From contig OZ024784.1 in NCBI GenBank assembly GCA_964017065.1, forward strand, positions 17,217,152 through 17,281,151: 64,000 bases of DNA. The letters are read 5' to 3'. The position numbers and the translations under genes were made by a program. The DNA is from Haliclona indistincta (taxonomy: Eukaryota > Porifera > Demospongiae > Haplosclerida > Chalinidae). Shown piece by piece: positions 1 through 12,472 of this stretch. How positions within the stretch are numbered: position 1 is the stretch's first letter; each line of letters begins with the position of its first letter. The notes under the pieces are model-generated. The model was given only the letters and a program-made list of their open reading frames with translations. It was not told the origin of the DNA and searched no databases.

Positions 1-177
1 CTTGATGTATCTGTCTCCAATTTCAATCGTTTGCAAGCACTGAGGAACATTGTGCTGGCTCTCTACCGCTATCTTGAGATCTCCAACTGTCTCTGGAGGA
101 GAAGAGAACGTCACCACTTTTTCCGCAGTAGCGTTGTCAGAGGAACGGCACAGTATCGCGGACAGCTCAAACGCCAT
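1..177 (-). CDS. Ubiquitin-like/ARM-like family protein, copy 4 (5' end only, cut by window edge)
   Basis: Only the first 59 codons are inside the window. The start (MAFELSAILCRSSDN) is at 177, chosen because the two complete UBL-bearing neighbours to the right begin the same way. The visible part is the first half of the ubiquitin-like fold seen in the copy at 220-1917, and the two are nearly identical in DNA. It starts only about 43 bp beyond the stop codon of that upstream copy, so the array is very tight. The reading frame is open to the edge. Whether the rest of the gene is intact cannot be seen. Function unknown beyond the family description given for the next copy. Confidence 0.75.
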   Translation of the reverse strand, partial: MAFELSAILCRSSDNATAEKVVTFSSPPETVGDLKIAVESQHNVPQCLQTIEIGDRYIK

Positions 178-219
178 TATCAATCGAGGGGGAGTGACAG
201 TAATAAAAATTAATTGCAA

Positions 220-1917
220 TCATTGATTAATAATTTGTTCGTCTTCTTCTTTCATGTGCCTTTTAATCATCAGTTGTCTGACAATACTGTGTGCTGGTTG
301 TTGAGCACTAATAAATCCAAGAGGAGACACCACAGCAATCTTGGCACGTGTAATGGTACTCAGTCGAGGTACCTCCACTAGTTGTGCAGCCGAGAGACTG
401 TACACATAGCTTCTCTTGACGTCCTCAGTTGGTGCGTACCACTGTAGGCATGTGAGATACTCCAATAGGCCTTCACTCCTGGCTACCTGGATTAGGCGTT
501 TCCTGGGTAGCTCTAAATTTAAGCTGAAGAAGAAGAGCTCCTTGATTTTGTTCCGACAAGACATGTAGTCATCAGGGCTTAGGATTGGTTCAATAAATGG
601 GATCAGAGAGTTCCAATTGTTGCTGTATTCTTCTTGTAGTGCTCTCATGCCTTCCATGTCTGCAAGCTCCAGGAACTGCTGGACAAGGTCCTCTATCAGT
701 TTCATTTGATCTTCAGGAACTGTAACACCAGTCAGTGTGGTCAGTATTAGAATACGTCCAACACACATCAATAAAGCATATCTACATCAATGGAATTATA
801 GTTCAATGCACAATGATAAATAGTTTACTACAGTCTATACAGACCGAGTAAATCAGCAGTACACAGTATTACAGTAGTGTAAACTAGAAACATGGAAATT
901 AGTTATCACATACACTGCTATGTCTTCACCATCGGAGATCTTCAGACACTTATCAGCGAACTCTAGTATTTTTGCTAAAATGGCAGGAGAAGAGAGATAG
1001 CAGTGAGTCTCCAGTGAGCGAGACATTCTAAAGAAGCAGTTAGCAACGAGGATATCATTGAAGGAACTTGAAGGCCCCACTAGAACAAATTTCAGCATTT
1101 GGTCGAGAGTCTTCGTATCTGGAGCTAACAGCAACTGACAGGATTTTGTCTCGCAGTAACTATGAGCAAAAAATCTTTTTAAACACACTTTGTACATGTA
1201 TGTAACATACTTTGATATGCAACCAGTAGCGTTTTGAAATAGTTCGCGATACTTCACAAAATCTGAGACATCAACACTCTTGAGAGCTCTAAGGATCAAC
1301 TCAATTCCTCCTCGGCTGATCACGGGCTCCTGAGATTCAGTTGTTTCAGCCATATTCCACAGAAGAGATATAATCTTCACCTCTAATGATCGCAGCTTGA
1401 AACCTCTCTTATTCAACGGGTAGTTTTCTTGTAGATAGCTAAGTAGAGAGAGTACAGCATCAAGAGCGCCCACTTGAACAAAACATTTTCGGTAAGCTGT
1501 GGTCTGATCGGAAAGCCAGGGATATAAAAATTGGTAATTCGTGGAGGTGAGCATAGAACATAGTATGTTGTAAGGTTCGTTTGGTAGACTGGTCTGTAGT
1601 AGCGTAGCCAGTTGCTCCTTCATTTGTGTAGCATGCTCCGTAATGGTTTTTGCAAAGTTTACATTCGTTTCGTGAAGATAGGTGACCTTGAAACTGTCTC
1701 CAGCAGTCACATAATGGTCAGAAAGACGGTCATCATCCGTCTTGATGCATCTGTCTCCAATTTCAACCGTTTGCAAGCACTGTGGAACATTGTGCTGGTT
1801 CTCTACCGCTATCTTGAGATCTCTAACTGTCTCTGGAGGAGAAGAGAACGTCACCACTTTCTCCGCAGTAGCGTTGTCAGAGGAACGGCACAGTATCGCG
1901 GACAGCTCGAACGCCAT
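220..1917 (-). CDS. Ubiquitin-like domain + ARM-like helical repeat protein, copy 3
   Basis: Three exons: 1211-1917, 914-1159 and 220-781, joined in phase 2 at both introns (51 and 132 bp). Residues about 1-90 look like a ubiquitin-like beta-grasp domain: a hydrophobic strand, then ETVRDLKIAVE (the typical helix-1 position) and LSDHYVTAGDSFKVTYL. The rest is helical and leucine-rich, with segments such as VGALDAVLSLLSYLQE and GGIELILRALKSVDV that resemble ARM/HEAT repeats. No enzymatic motif is visible. The start at 1917 was preferred over an in-frame ATG at 1923 by comparison with the paralogues. Role unknown; UBL plus ARM suggests a scaffold or ubiquitin-pathway adaptor, which is inference. 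Confidence 0.7.
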
Positions 1918-1966
1918 ATGCATGCAGATGATGCCAGGGGTGACCCAACAAGAATAATAAAAAAAA

Positions 1967-3900
1967 TTAATTGCATTCCTTCATGTGGCTTTTATTCATC
2001 AGTTGTCTGACAATACTGTGTGCTGGTTGTTGAGCACTAATAAATCCAAGAGGAGACACCACAGCAATCTTGGCACGTGTAATGGTACTCAGTCGAGGTA
2101 CCTCCACCAGTTGTGCAGCCGAGAGACTGTACACATAGCTTCTCTTGACGTCCTCAGTTGGTGTGTACCACTGTAGGCATGTGAGATACTCCAATAGGCC
2201 TTCACGCCTGGCTACCTGGATTAGGCGTTTCCTGGGTAGTTCTAAACTTAAGCTGAAGAAAAAGAGCTCCTTGATTTTGTTCCGACAAGACATGTAGTCA
2301 TCAGGGCTTAGGATTGGTTCAATAAATGAGATCAGAGAGTTCCAATTGTTGCTGATCCCTTCCTGCAGTTCCCTCATGCCTCCCATGCTTACGAACTCCA
2401 GGAACTGTTGGGCAAGGCCCTCTATCTGTCTCACATGCTCTTCAGGAACTGTAACACCAGTCAGTGTGGTCAGTATCAGAATCCGTCCAACTGCCATTAA
2501 CAAAGCATATCTATAATCAATAGAATTAAGTCAATGTACAAAGATAGTATTACTCTAATGAGCTATATCTACACAAATCACTATAAGCTATCATTGTGTA
2601 AGCTGTAGATGTGGAAATTAGTAGGAGCACGTAAAAGAAAGGAGCGGGTCATTTGGGATTTCATGGCTTCTGCAGTACCTGTATACTGCCTATTGCAGTA
2701 GTTACAGGTCTGATTGGCTCCCTGAGGCCTTAATAAATTTCAAAATTGGGTATAATTATTATTATCAGACGTAAGTAGATTTTGTATGTCAGGATGGTTT
2801 GACCAAACCCATTCTTTTCCTTATGCGCTCCTAAAATTATTTATTACTATGTTGTCACATACACTGCTAAACTTTCTTCATCTTCGGTTTCCAAAATCTT
2901 TAGACTCTTATCAGCGAACTCTAGTATTTGTCCTAAAATGGCAGGAGAAGAGAGATAGCAGTGAGTCTCGAGTGAGTGAGATATTCTAAAGAAGCAGTTA
3001 GCAATGAGGATATCTTTGAAGGAACTTGAAGGCCCCACTAGAACAAATTTCAGCATTTGGTCGAGAGTCTTAGTATCTGGAGCTAACAGCAACTGACAGG
3101 ATTTTGTCTCGCAGTAACTGTGTGCAAAAAACATACCCAATGACGGTCCAATGAAAATGTATAATGTTTGTACATGAAACATACTTTGATATGCAACCAA
3201 CAGCACTCTCAAACAGTTCACTGTACTTTACAAATTCTGAGACATCAACACTGTTGAGTGCTCTAAGGATCAACTCAATTCCTCCTCGGCTGATCACGGG
3301 CTCCTGAGATTCTGTTGTTTCGGCCATATCCCACAGAAGGGATATAATCTTCACTCGCAGCTTGAGACCTCTCTTATTCAACGGGTAGTTTTCTTGTAGA
3401 TAGCTAAGTAGAGAGAGTACAGCATCAAGAGCACCCACTTGAACAAAACATTTTCGGTTAGCTGTAGTCTGATCAGATAGCCATGGATTAAAAAAATCGT
3501 AACTTGTGGAGGAGAGCATAAAATTATACCGTGTGTCGTCGTTTAGGATCGGATGAGCTCCTTCTGGTAGTAGCGAGGGCTGTAGTTTAATCAGTTGCTT
3601 CTTCAACTCTATCGCTTTCTCCATATAAGTTTTCGCAAAGTTTATATCCGTTTCGTGAAGATAGGTGACCTTAAAACTGTCTCCAGCAGTCACGTAATGG
3701 TCAGAAAGACGGTCATCATCCGTCTTGATACACCTGTCTCCAATTTCAATCGTTTGCAAGCACTGTGGAACATTATGTTGGCTCTCTACTGCTATCTTGA
3801 AATCTCTAACTGTCTCTGGAGGAGAGGAGAATGTCACCACTTTCTCCATAGTTGTGTTGTCAGACGAACGGCACAGCGTCACGCACAACTCGTACGCCAT
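1967..3900 (-). CDS. Ubiquitin-like domain + ARM-like helical repeat protein, copy 2
   Basis: Exons 3185-3900, 2863-3117 and 1967-2510, with the same intron positions and phases as copy 3. The N-terminus (MAYELCVTLCRSSDN) carries the ubiquitin-like domain. The middle and C-terminal thirds are ARM-like helices with the YCETKSCQLLLAPDTKTLDQ and LLEYLTCLQWYTPTEDVKRS regions of the family. The open frame extends upstream to 3987, but the 3900 start matches the paralogues. The last exon (DNA 1967-2510) is almost identical to 220-781, showing a recent duplication or gene conversion. The last intron (2511-2862) is longer than in copy 3. Function unknown; the frame is intact. Confidence 0.7.
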
Positions 3901-4022
3901 TACTGGATCACCCAAGCTTCCAATGTTATTGTATGTAGTACTGTACGTGCTCCACCCAACTCCATAATCAATAATAAGCCTGCACATTATTTTTTAACAA
4001 GAATAGTTTTGTAATAATAATA

Positions 4023-5429
4023 TTATTTTAAGAGTACAATGTCTCGTATGTGCTTCATGGCGTTCTCCAAGCCAAATCCCCCCGATGGTAGTGTATATTC
4101 TGGGGCCTCAATGCGCAACCTACTTGCATTACGCTCCAATTGAGCTAGCATTATTATCTGCTGATGCAAAACATTGACGAAATTTGTGAGTCTCTTTCCA
4201 GTCTCTGCAGTAGGAGCATACCACTGTAGGCAAATGATGAATTCCACTACACTGGAGAGCTCCTCTGGACTTGACTTGGACAAGTCGCTCTCTAACGCAA
4301 AGAATATGAGCTGTTGAAATACATTGAGATCTGCAGCAGAGCACAGCTGTCTGCTTTGTGGAGCATAAGCAGCTTCAAGGAAAGGAAAGATTGAGTGGTG
4401 TATCTTATTAGTGTGTGGCGCATCTTTACAGACCACAGTGTACTCTTGAATAAGCTGAACAATCTCCTGAATGTGGTCTTCATATATACACACTTTTGTT
4501 AGTGGAGCAAGTAAAATGAGCCGACTAAAAGCAAGTAAAATGTAGAGACTGCAAAGAAAAGAAAGAGCATCAAATAGCACAGTAGGCATGGGCTAGTTAG
4601 TTACCTTGTCCAGTGGTAGTTAGTGCGGTCTGTATTATCTGACCAGTATTCACTTGGTTCAGCGTCTTCTTCCTTATACCCTGCTACTGATGATTTGACT
4701 ATAGCCACTAGTTGATTGACAAGATCTGGATTAGCAAGATACTGGTGACTGCCGAGAGATACTGACATGCGGAAGATGAGTTTCGCTGGTAAGTACTGGC
4801 TTCTTAGAGTAGAACGAAACCGCAGCAACTGTGAGAGAGCTCCAGTCTTAAGCACTTGTAACTGACAGAGCTCAGAGGAGCAGTAGCTGTATATTTAAAA
4901 ACAAATAATTATCTGTTAAACTATAGTATGCTGACCTCAGCAAACACAGAGCTGCTAAATTCATCAGATTATGCCCCTCCCTCAGACCAAAATTAAATAC
5001 AGTTTGCAGCAAACCCAGCGACTTCATGATCATCTGTACGCCTCCTTTGTGAGCCACGCGGTCCCTCGCTGCTTCACAGGTAGACAGTTTAGTGAGCAAG
5101 GCAACAATGGCGTATTCGATCTCTTTGGAAGCAGACGAGCGCTCTTCCCAGGAGTATTTCTCCTGTTGAAGCTCCAAAAGGTTTAGAATTGTATCGAGGC
5201 TACCACTCTCTACGAAAGCTTCCTTGGACGACTCGTGCCACTTCCATAGTCGAGAGAAATGCACGATAGAGTTTTTGCAGTCTGTGACACATCTCGTGTA
5301 GTTTGCTAAGTCACTGTCTTCCGACTCTCCCGCTACTGATACGATACTTGATCGACTCTTGATCAAGTCTCTTAGCTCCTCAATATTCTCTACAAGCTCT
5401 TTTCTCTTGCTAGCATCCCGCGATTCCAT
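4023..5429 (-). CDS. ARM-like helical repeat protein, divergent copy 1 without a visible ubiquitin-like domain
   Basis: Exons 4936-5429, 4605-4886 and 4023-4548. Both introns sit at the same codons and phase as in copies 2 and 3 (before YCSSELCQ and before LYILLAFSRLILLAPL), so it is a true paralogue although its sequence has diverged. It starts with MESRDASKRKELVENIEELRDL and goes straight into the helical region; no ubiquitin-like sequence is seen upstream before the next gene. ARM-like segments include SGSLDTILNLLELQQEK and KGGVQMIMKSLGLLQTV. It may be the ancestral form, or it may have lost the N-terminal domain. A further 5' exon is not excluded. It is divergent from the RPS6KC1-like gene that starts 345 bp away. 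Confidence 0.65.
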
Positions 5430-5774
5430 GCTTACTCGTGCTTACCACACTGACTTTGCTCATATCATTATGATTCGTGTGATAAATAAATCTAGCAAGT
5501 CTATTATTAGCAACACAGAGACGTCACTATTAGACTGTAGATCTAGACTATGTACTAATAAGGAAATTTTGCCGAGAACTTCTAAACAATGACATCATGC
5601 ATTTCAGCAACAAGAATATGCGCCTAGGCGACTCATACATTGTACATTACATACAGCGTGTATCAGTGACATATTAATGTCGATGTACGAGTACGACATG
5701 ACACAGCAAATACGCCCACGTCCACATGAGCATGAGAAGGTTGGGTTTGTGGGTGTGGTTATACAGCAGGCGTG
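5430..5774. promoter_or_regulatory. Divergent intergenic region (shared promoter candidate)
   Basis: These 345 bp separate the start of the divergent ARM-like gene (-) from the start of the RPS6KC1-like gene (+), so both promoters must lie here or in the first exons. No clear TATA box or long repeat was recognised. Confidence 0.4.
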
Positions 5775-8700
5775 ATGGCCTTTGAGCCTCTACTGCCACC
5801 ATTTCTCGCTGATCTAGGGACAGCCCTGTCGTTCCAAGAGCCCTCAATAGCTGTGGTGGAACAAAGCTTCTGTATTATTGACACAGACAAAGCTCCTGCC
5901 GGACACACTATCTACAAAGTTCAATTCCAAGTAAGGAAACATATATATGCAAGCTACGTGTGTATTATACATGTACAATATTAGATTAAGACTGAGACAG
6001 CTGAAGGAATTCCCATTCTTCAAGAGGTGAGGTTAACCAGGGCTCTCTGTTCACTGTGAATCTCTATTCATGTAGTGTGAAATCTGGAAACGATACAGTG
6101 ATTTTCAGCAGCTAGCTAAACAGCTTGAGGTGGTGCATCAACAGTTCCAACCCTACGACAGCACTTTTCCATCTCTAGCAAAAGCCAGTTACTTTGGTCA
6201 GTGAAGCATGAAAATGATACAACCTTATATGAAACACCTGGAGACAGTTGACTTACCTAATTTTGAAAGTTGACCCTCATAATGTGTTGTGTCTATGGGC
6301 CTGCAAGTGCACTTATGCTTTTTACAACGTGTGCGTATTTGTGTAGGTCGATTTAAAGATAGTGTCATTGAAGAGAGGAGGGTCTCTGCCGAGGCATTGC
6401 TACAGTTTGCTAGCAGCACGCCTGTACTGTCTTCCTCGTCAAATTTCCTCAGTTTCATAAAGGTATTATGCAACTGATTGTGTACAAGACTGTTAACTAC
6501 ACCCTTCAGAGTGCTGAAGTTGTCAAAACAGCTCCACTGGATATTCCACCACAGTCGTCAACCATCACTGTGTCTCGCACCAACTCGCGCAACCCGTCAC
6601 CTTCTTCATCACCTCAACCGACTTCAAGAAGAGAGGAGCTGTATAGACCGATGAGTACTAGCCGTGGTGCTTCCCCAGCTGGAAATGGTGACATGCAGCA
6701 GCAGCAGCAACCTGACTTGCTGTCTGCTTCCAATCTAACGACTGAGAGAGCTGCCAGTTCTCCTACTCGCCTATCTTCCTCTCCCACTCGCCTCTCTTCC
6801 TCTCCCACAAATGTTGACAGTGCTGTTACCAGTCTTGGGGTACCCACTCATAGCGTTGGTCTTGAGAACTCACCTCTTAACAGCGACTCAGAAGAGGAAG
6901 ATGGTACCAATCGAGAAGGGATCCGGCCTTCTCTCTCTCGAATTGGTTCTGTGTTTGTGTCTGAGTGGGGCGTTGAACATACGCTGAAACTCAAGGAAGA
7001 AGAAGGAGAGAATAGTTCTGCTATGAAAGAAGTTGAACAAGATGGAATCCATACTTCACCACCAAATGATGGAGCCCGTGCTGCTTCATCATCGAATCTT
7101 CCTGAACCCACAATAGCATCTATACCTGAGGGAGAATCTTCAACAGCTGCTCAGCGAGGAGAAGGAACCTGGTGGTCACAGGCTCTAGCTGAAACTAGAG
7201 ATATCGATGATTTTGATAGTTTGATAGATAATATTGATTCTACTCCTAAGACAACAAGTTCCAGCAGTAAACCTATTAGTGATAGCACCAGCCATGCATG
7301 CTCATCCTCGCCCTTTTCTCTCTCTCCTTCATCGATTGATTTTGAGACAGATGGACATCGCCAGCTAGCGAGCGAAGGAAAGAGCAAGTCTCCTAGTCCT
7401 TTTTCTGACACATCACCTCGAGATCGTCGAACCAGCCCTGCAGTTGATAGTGGTGACTACGTTGTACAGGCTGGGAAACTGATTTCACAAGGTCTTCAGT
7501 TTGAAATAGACAAAGACTACAAGGAAGCTCTTGATCTGTTCAAGGCTGGTGTTGATGTTTTACTGAATGGCGTACAGAGTGAGTTTTCAACCACAAACGG
7601 CATGTGGTTTGCTCTCTATTATAATGTCTTTCCATCTCCTGTAGCTGACACTAATATCTCTAGAAGAGATGCCGTGAGGAACAAGACTGCTGAGTACATA
7701 CAATATGCTGAACAGCTGCAACAGAAACTCTCTTACACGACAGGACCACCCAAGACAAAATCACTGGTCAGCCTTCACTCCGATTCTTCCACATCTAAAA
7801 TACTTCCCTTCTGTAGGGTCCAGTTTCAGCCTCATCGAAGCCTCACTTGCTACCAGATTTTAAAATGGTTCAGCCATTGGCTGACAAGGTACGGTTGTAA
7901 AAACATGTGTTGATAAACTATTAGCATGGTCACAGGTATTGTTAGTCCAGAGCAGACACAATAAGCAGAGATTTGTCTTCAAAGTGAGTCCTCGAAATCG
8001 TACTTGAAGCGTGTATGTCACCAACACTGCAGGTTTTGTACAAGACTCTACCAAAGCAGTCGACCAAGGTAGCAGGGAGGTTACCACGCAGCAAGAACAG
8101 AGCACCGGTAGGTTCTTAAGTCTCACCTCTCGATCACTTTTCTCTCTTGTTCTCAGGCCCAATGCCCTTATATGGTACAGCTGCTTCATCACTATGAAAC
8201 ACAGACCAACAGAATCTTCCTGCTCCTGGAATACGTCAAGGGCAGTCGCTTAGTTGATCATGTCTTCTCTCTTCGGCATCTTCACAAGAAGAATGAAGTA
8301 CCATCAGAGACTGTACCAGATGTTGAGAGAACTATCACAGAAGCAGAGAAATCCACAGATTTAGTGGTAGATCGAGAGAACAGCGAAGACTCTATTTCTA
8401 AGACGCTAGCGGCCCTGGAGGTAGTGACAATGGAGCCTATTGGTAGCGATGCTGGCGAAGATGAAGAAGACGAACCAAGCATGGATCGGATGCTGGAGGA
8501 ATTGATGAGTATTGAGACGCCTACTAATCGTGTGGGGAAGGGGCGGAGTCGTCGCCGTCGTAAATCACCCGATCCTCGGAAAGAGCCCGAAGATAGCCTT
8601 ACAAGGAGAAGACGACTGCTGATGGAGACTCTAGATACTGAGAACGATCAAGTCAACGAAGTAGGAGCAAAGGAACCAGTAGATCACAGACCTCAGGTTG

Positions 8701-10006
8701 GGGATTCTGAGGCATCTGGGAATGAGGCCCTAATCAATGTGATCCCGCCCACTCCTACCACACCCAAACAATCAACTGACTCAATTCTCGATGACATCCT
8801 TCCCTCTCCTACAATATCACCTTCTAAATCCTCCACCTCTTCTCTAGACGATAAACCAGCTGCAAGAGCATCGGCACACAAAACAGACAGCAACAGTAGG
8901 AGGTCGTCTGGGCAGAACACACCACAGTTCTCTCCTGGTTCTCTGAGAAACTCACCCGAGCCCTCGCTGTTAGCTGATGATGTGGCTCTGCAACTCGAAT
9001 CAGCTATCAGACAGTGGGCAGCACAGATAGTAGTGGCTCTGGAGCACCTCCATGCTAATGGGATTGTGTACCAGTGAGTTAAAAACCTGAATATTCCAAA
9101 AATTGATGCTGAAATGTTTTCCTTCTCATATATAGAGACCTACACACTGCCAATATCTTGCTGAATGACAAAGGTAAGAGAAAAAATTTTGTTTGTATTT
9201 GGAATCATTTTTTTGTCCTTTTGTTCAGGAGAGGTACGGCTGACTTACATGGGTAAATGGGACTATGTCAACCATACTATCAAACATGGAGTCAGAGAGA
9301 AGCTGTATGTTGCACCTGGTGAGTTCTTCAGAGTATAATGTCTTTTTGTTTAGTCCTTTCTGAAACAATATGCTGTTTCTGAACTCCTGGATCTATTACA
9401 CTAGTAGGGATTGTGATGAAATTATTCACTTTTGTTGTAGAGTTGTATGGTCTTCAGAAAGCTACTCCAGCAGCTGATTGGTGGAGCATGGGAGCTATTC
9501 TGTTTGAACTACTCACTGGCAAGGTATAATAGTGTGTTGTACTGCTCATAATGCATCATCACGTCTTTTGTGATGTCTTTCTCGTTAGGCTCTTGTTGAG
9601 TGTCATCCTGGAGGAGTTCACTCACACATACCGATCACCATCCCTACTGCGATATCACCTGAAGCAAAGTCACTCTTACTTGGAGTCAGTGATCACTCAC
9701 TCACTCACCCACCACTCTCTCTTACTCACACACACTCACTAACTCACTCACTCGCTCACCCATTCACACTCACACTTGCTCACTCACTCGCTTGCATTCA
9801 CTATTATTCTCTTCCTTCTTCAGCTTTTACAAGTGAATCCCGTCGAAAGAATAGGTAATACTATTGCTTGCTGTAGTGTGTGTGTACCTATTATCATTAC
9901 ATCATTAGGGTGTGGTCTGGGTGGTACTGAAGACCTCAAGTCACACCCCTTCTTTCAGTCTGTGGACTGGAGCAATGTTGTCAGTAGTGCATTTCAGACC
10001 AGTTAG
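5775..10006 (+). CDS. RPS6KC1: Ribosomal protein S6 kinase delta-1 orthologue (PX-MIT-pseudokinase)
   Basis: About 16 exons. Exons 1-4 (5775-5930, 5984-6026, 6076-6196, 6347-6462) encode a PX domain with WKRYSDFQQLAKQL and FLSFIK. A long Ser/Thr-rich linker follows in 6510-7578 and leads into an MIT domain (GKLISQGLQFEIDKDYKEAL) that continues after a short intron (TDTNISRRDAVRNKTAEYI). A kinase-like domain starts near 7817 (LADKVLLVQSRHNK), is split by a roughly 240-residue acidic/Ser insert (8250-8985), and resumes at 9000 with LEHLHANGIVYQ-RDLHTANILLN. The DFG position reads LTYMGKW, as in vertebrate RPS6KC1, so it is probably catalytically weak or dead. The C-terminus DLKSHPFFQSVDW matches the family end. 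In the known family the PX domain binds PI3P on endosomes and the protein binds sphingosine kinase 1 and PRDX3. Confidence 0.88.
9680..9800 (+). repeat. Imperfect TCAC-rich tetranucleotide microsatellite in an RPS6KC1 intron
   Basis: A run of irregular CACT/TCAC units fills the intron between the kinase exon ending EAKSLLL and the one starting LLQVNPVERIG. The intron ends in a pyrimidine tract and CAG at about 9824. It is not coding. Confidence 0.75.
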
Positions 10007-10335
10007 CTATAGTGTCAAATTTTACTAATTTCATATTATTTTTGTGGTTTAATGACAAAATTAACTCATGACTACTGTCCAACTATCTACAAAATTTAAT
10101 ATTAGTCCATTTATAGATCATCCAGTACAGTTGGATTTGTTACTATAAGATGGAGTGGATGGCTGTGAAAAGTGTGGTTCACAACAGTACTGAAACAATA
10201 CTTTGAACTAACCGAGAATAAATAAGAGGCTTGCTACTGTCCATGATGGTATCATTGTCCTTGCTGCAGAACCTGTTGCACTTAAAGCTACACAGTTAAT
10301 AATAAAGAAGTAATGCATTTTACATTTAATGTTGA
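10007..10335. other. Convergent intergenic region
   Basis: About 330 bp between the stop codons of the RPS6KC1-like gene (+) and the Ig/FN3 gene (-). It is AT-rich and should hold the two 3' UTRs. An AATAAA-like sequence for the + gene occurs near 10214 (gagaataaataag). No gene or repeat was recognised. Confidence 0.5.
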
Positions 10336-12044
10336 CTAACAGCATGTTTCATTCGATTGATTCATCATAGTAGTGCTGGGTATGTAATATCCAGGCATGA
10401 AATATGCTGGATTCTCATTGATCTCATCTTTTGCTTCATAGTCAGTAATCTTGATATCATATAGTCCAGGTAGCAAGTCCAAGCAGAACTCGTAACTCAT
10501 TGTTCTGTTCATTACCTCACATTCACAACTAACTGTTGTGCAATTGAGAACCACATAGTATTCAAAGTTATCACATCCCTCGATATACTTAACCGTAAAA
10601 CAGAATCTTTCTTTTTTCGGGTCTATTTCCGCCATAGTTTTATTAATAATCCTCTCGCTAATATTTTGAATAGCAAATGTACCTGCAAGTGAAGCAGATT
10701 TTCATGACACAAGAATGGCTATTGAATTGAACAGGCAGTACTCACTGATCTCTAGATTTCTTATTGTTAATGGTTGAGCTGTTCCATTGAACTGTACATG
10801 CATCGTGATTGGGTATTTCATGTTCTCTGTCAGTGAATCATTAAATATCGCTTCAACTCTCAGAGTATCATCAATAGACACATCATGAAATCCAGTGAAA
10901 TAACTTTGTTCGACTCGTACAGCACTGACAATATCTTTACATGCTGGTGGAATCTATTAAAATTGACATAACAGCTGTTGCCAAGACTATTTATTTAACA
11001 GCTGTTGGTATAAGCAGGCTAGCTGGGTATGAGGCTATTGTTATGTACGAACACTTACCGTGATGTTAAAGTAGTACTTCCATTCACTATTTTCTCTAAC
11101 TGCTCTATTTAAGCTGGCACTTAACTTGATATCAGTGTCTACATCAATGCGATAAACATAACTTAAGAATGTCATTACCATAACAGTTATTTCCTTTTGA
11201 ATATAATTAGAAATTTAAAAGTATCAGTTATAGGATAATGAATTTACAATGCATATTCATCTTTTACCCAAGGCATACACTCTAACTTACATGATAGATT
11301 ATGTACAATAGTAGATGCGTCTCCAATCTCCACATCGTTCACTGCTGCTACTAGTACCTCTAGTGTTTCTCCCGGACTGTTCACAGCCCTGTAATAGTAC
11401 TCAGTGGTGTTTGTTGTGTCAGAGCTCAACTCTTCTCCATCACTGAGTCTGGTGATGTTGATGGTGTAGTTTCTAATGGGAACTTCTTGTAGAGTGTAGG
11501 GAGCAGTCCAGTTGATGTACATTGTACATGGGTTTACTTCAGTACTGGTCAAGTTAGCAACAGCTCCTAAAATGCCTGCATGCATTGATGCATCATGTGT
11601 TTTTAATAATATTGAACTGAGTATATACCTTGCACTAAAAATGTTGTACAGTTTATATAGTAGCTTTCATCGATTTTATTAGTAACAGTGCAGCACACAC
11701 GAGCTTCATCTTGCATCGGCTGTTTTAAGGTGAACATCACTTTTTTAGAGTTTACTCCATCAGAGTTATCAGATGTATTTATTTGTTTTAAATCTGAGGG
11801 TTGTGTATTAGTCGAAATGCCGATATCATAGTTGTCCAGGTGATGATCGGGAGGTAGATCACTAATGTTACATGTGAACTCCAACTTTTGACCTACACTA
11901 GCAATCATTGACTGCGGGGTGAGACTCACAGTTACAGTGCCACTTGTGAGAACAAATTCTGAAAGCATTCTCATTAAACTGATTTGCATCAATGACAAGT
12001 CTCACCACAAATTATTCCAAGAAGGAGTAGTACTACTGTTGACC
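10336..12044 (-). CDS. Ig/FN3-domain extracellular protein without membrane anchor (5' exon unresolved)
   Basis: Exons inferred in order: about 12005-12044 (hydrophobic STVVLLLLGIIC, signal-peptide core), 11630-11958 (Ig-like domain, cysteines in LEFTCNISD and RVCCTV), 11291-11573 (FN3 domain with INWTAPYTLQEVPIRNYTI), about 11060-11140, 10749-10955 and 10336-10683. The final domain (KERFCFTVKYIEG...) matches the penultimate extracellular domain of the gene at 12473-14614, but here a stop follows NQSNETCC where the paralogue continues to a transmembrane segment. Many N-x-S/T sites fit a secreted glycoprotein. The true start codon lies in an upstream exon that I could not place. It may be a secreted paralogue, or a receptor truncated by mutation or by a missed exon. 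Confidence 0.6.
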
Positions 12045-12472
12045 TGTGTATGTAAAAATATCGTGCGTGTTATATAATCTACGCCGGCTTCGCGCGTGTG
12101 CAACGACGCGCGCACTCGAACTCGCCTCGCGTATAACATGCGATTATATCAGACGTACTTTTTCTACGTGATAGACTCACATTATCCTCCGACTCCACTC
12201 CAGACAGATTGTAACCATCAACGATTTATTTGGTAGCTACGCAATCGAACCTACGCAACATTCGTATGATTATGATGAACTATAAATCTACTGCCGGCAC
12301 ATTTGAACTCGGTTACTCAAAGTACCAGCAATGTATGAATTTCAGTTACATGTAGATCTAACAGCATACTCTAATTCTACTTAAAACTAGCATGTGAGTG
12401 TCAATGTACAATAATGTATAATGATAATAATGTTGCAGCTCAGCAAATTTTTCTAATTGTTATAGAAAAAAG
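12045..12472. other. Intergenic region with a CpG-rich segment
   Basis: It lies between two tandem minus-strand Ig/FN3 genes and must contain the 5' exon and promoter of the left gene and the 3' UTR of the right one. Positions about 12080-12140 are strikingly rich in CG dinucleotides compared with the AT-rich surroundings, and are flanked by partly inverted TATATAATC / GATTATATC sequences. No open reading frame was recognised. Confidence 0.45.
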
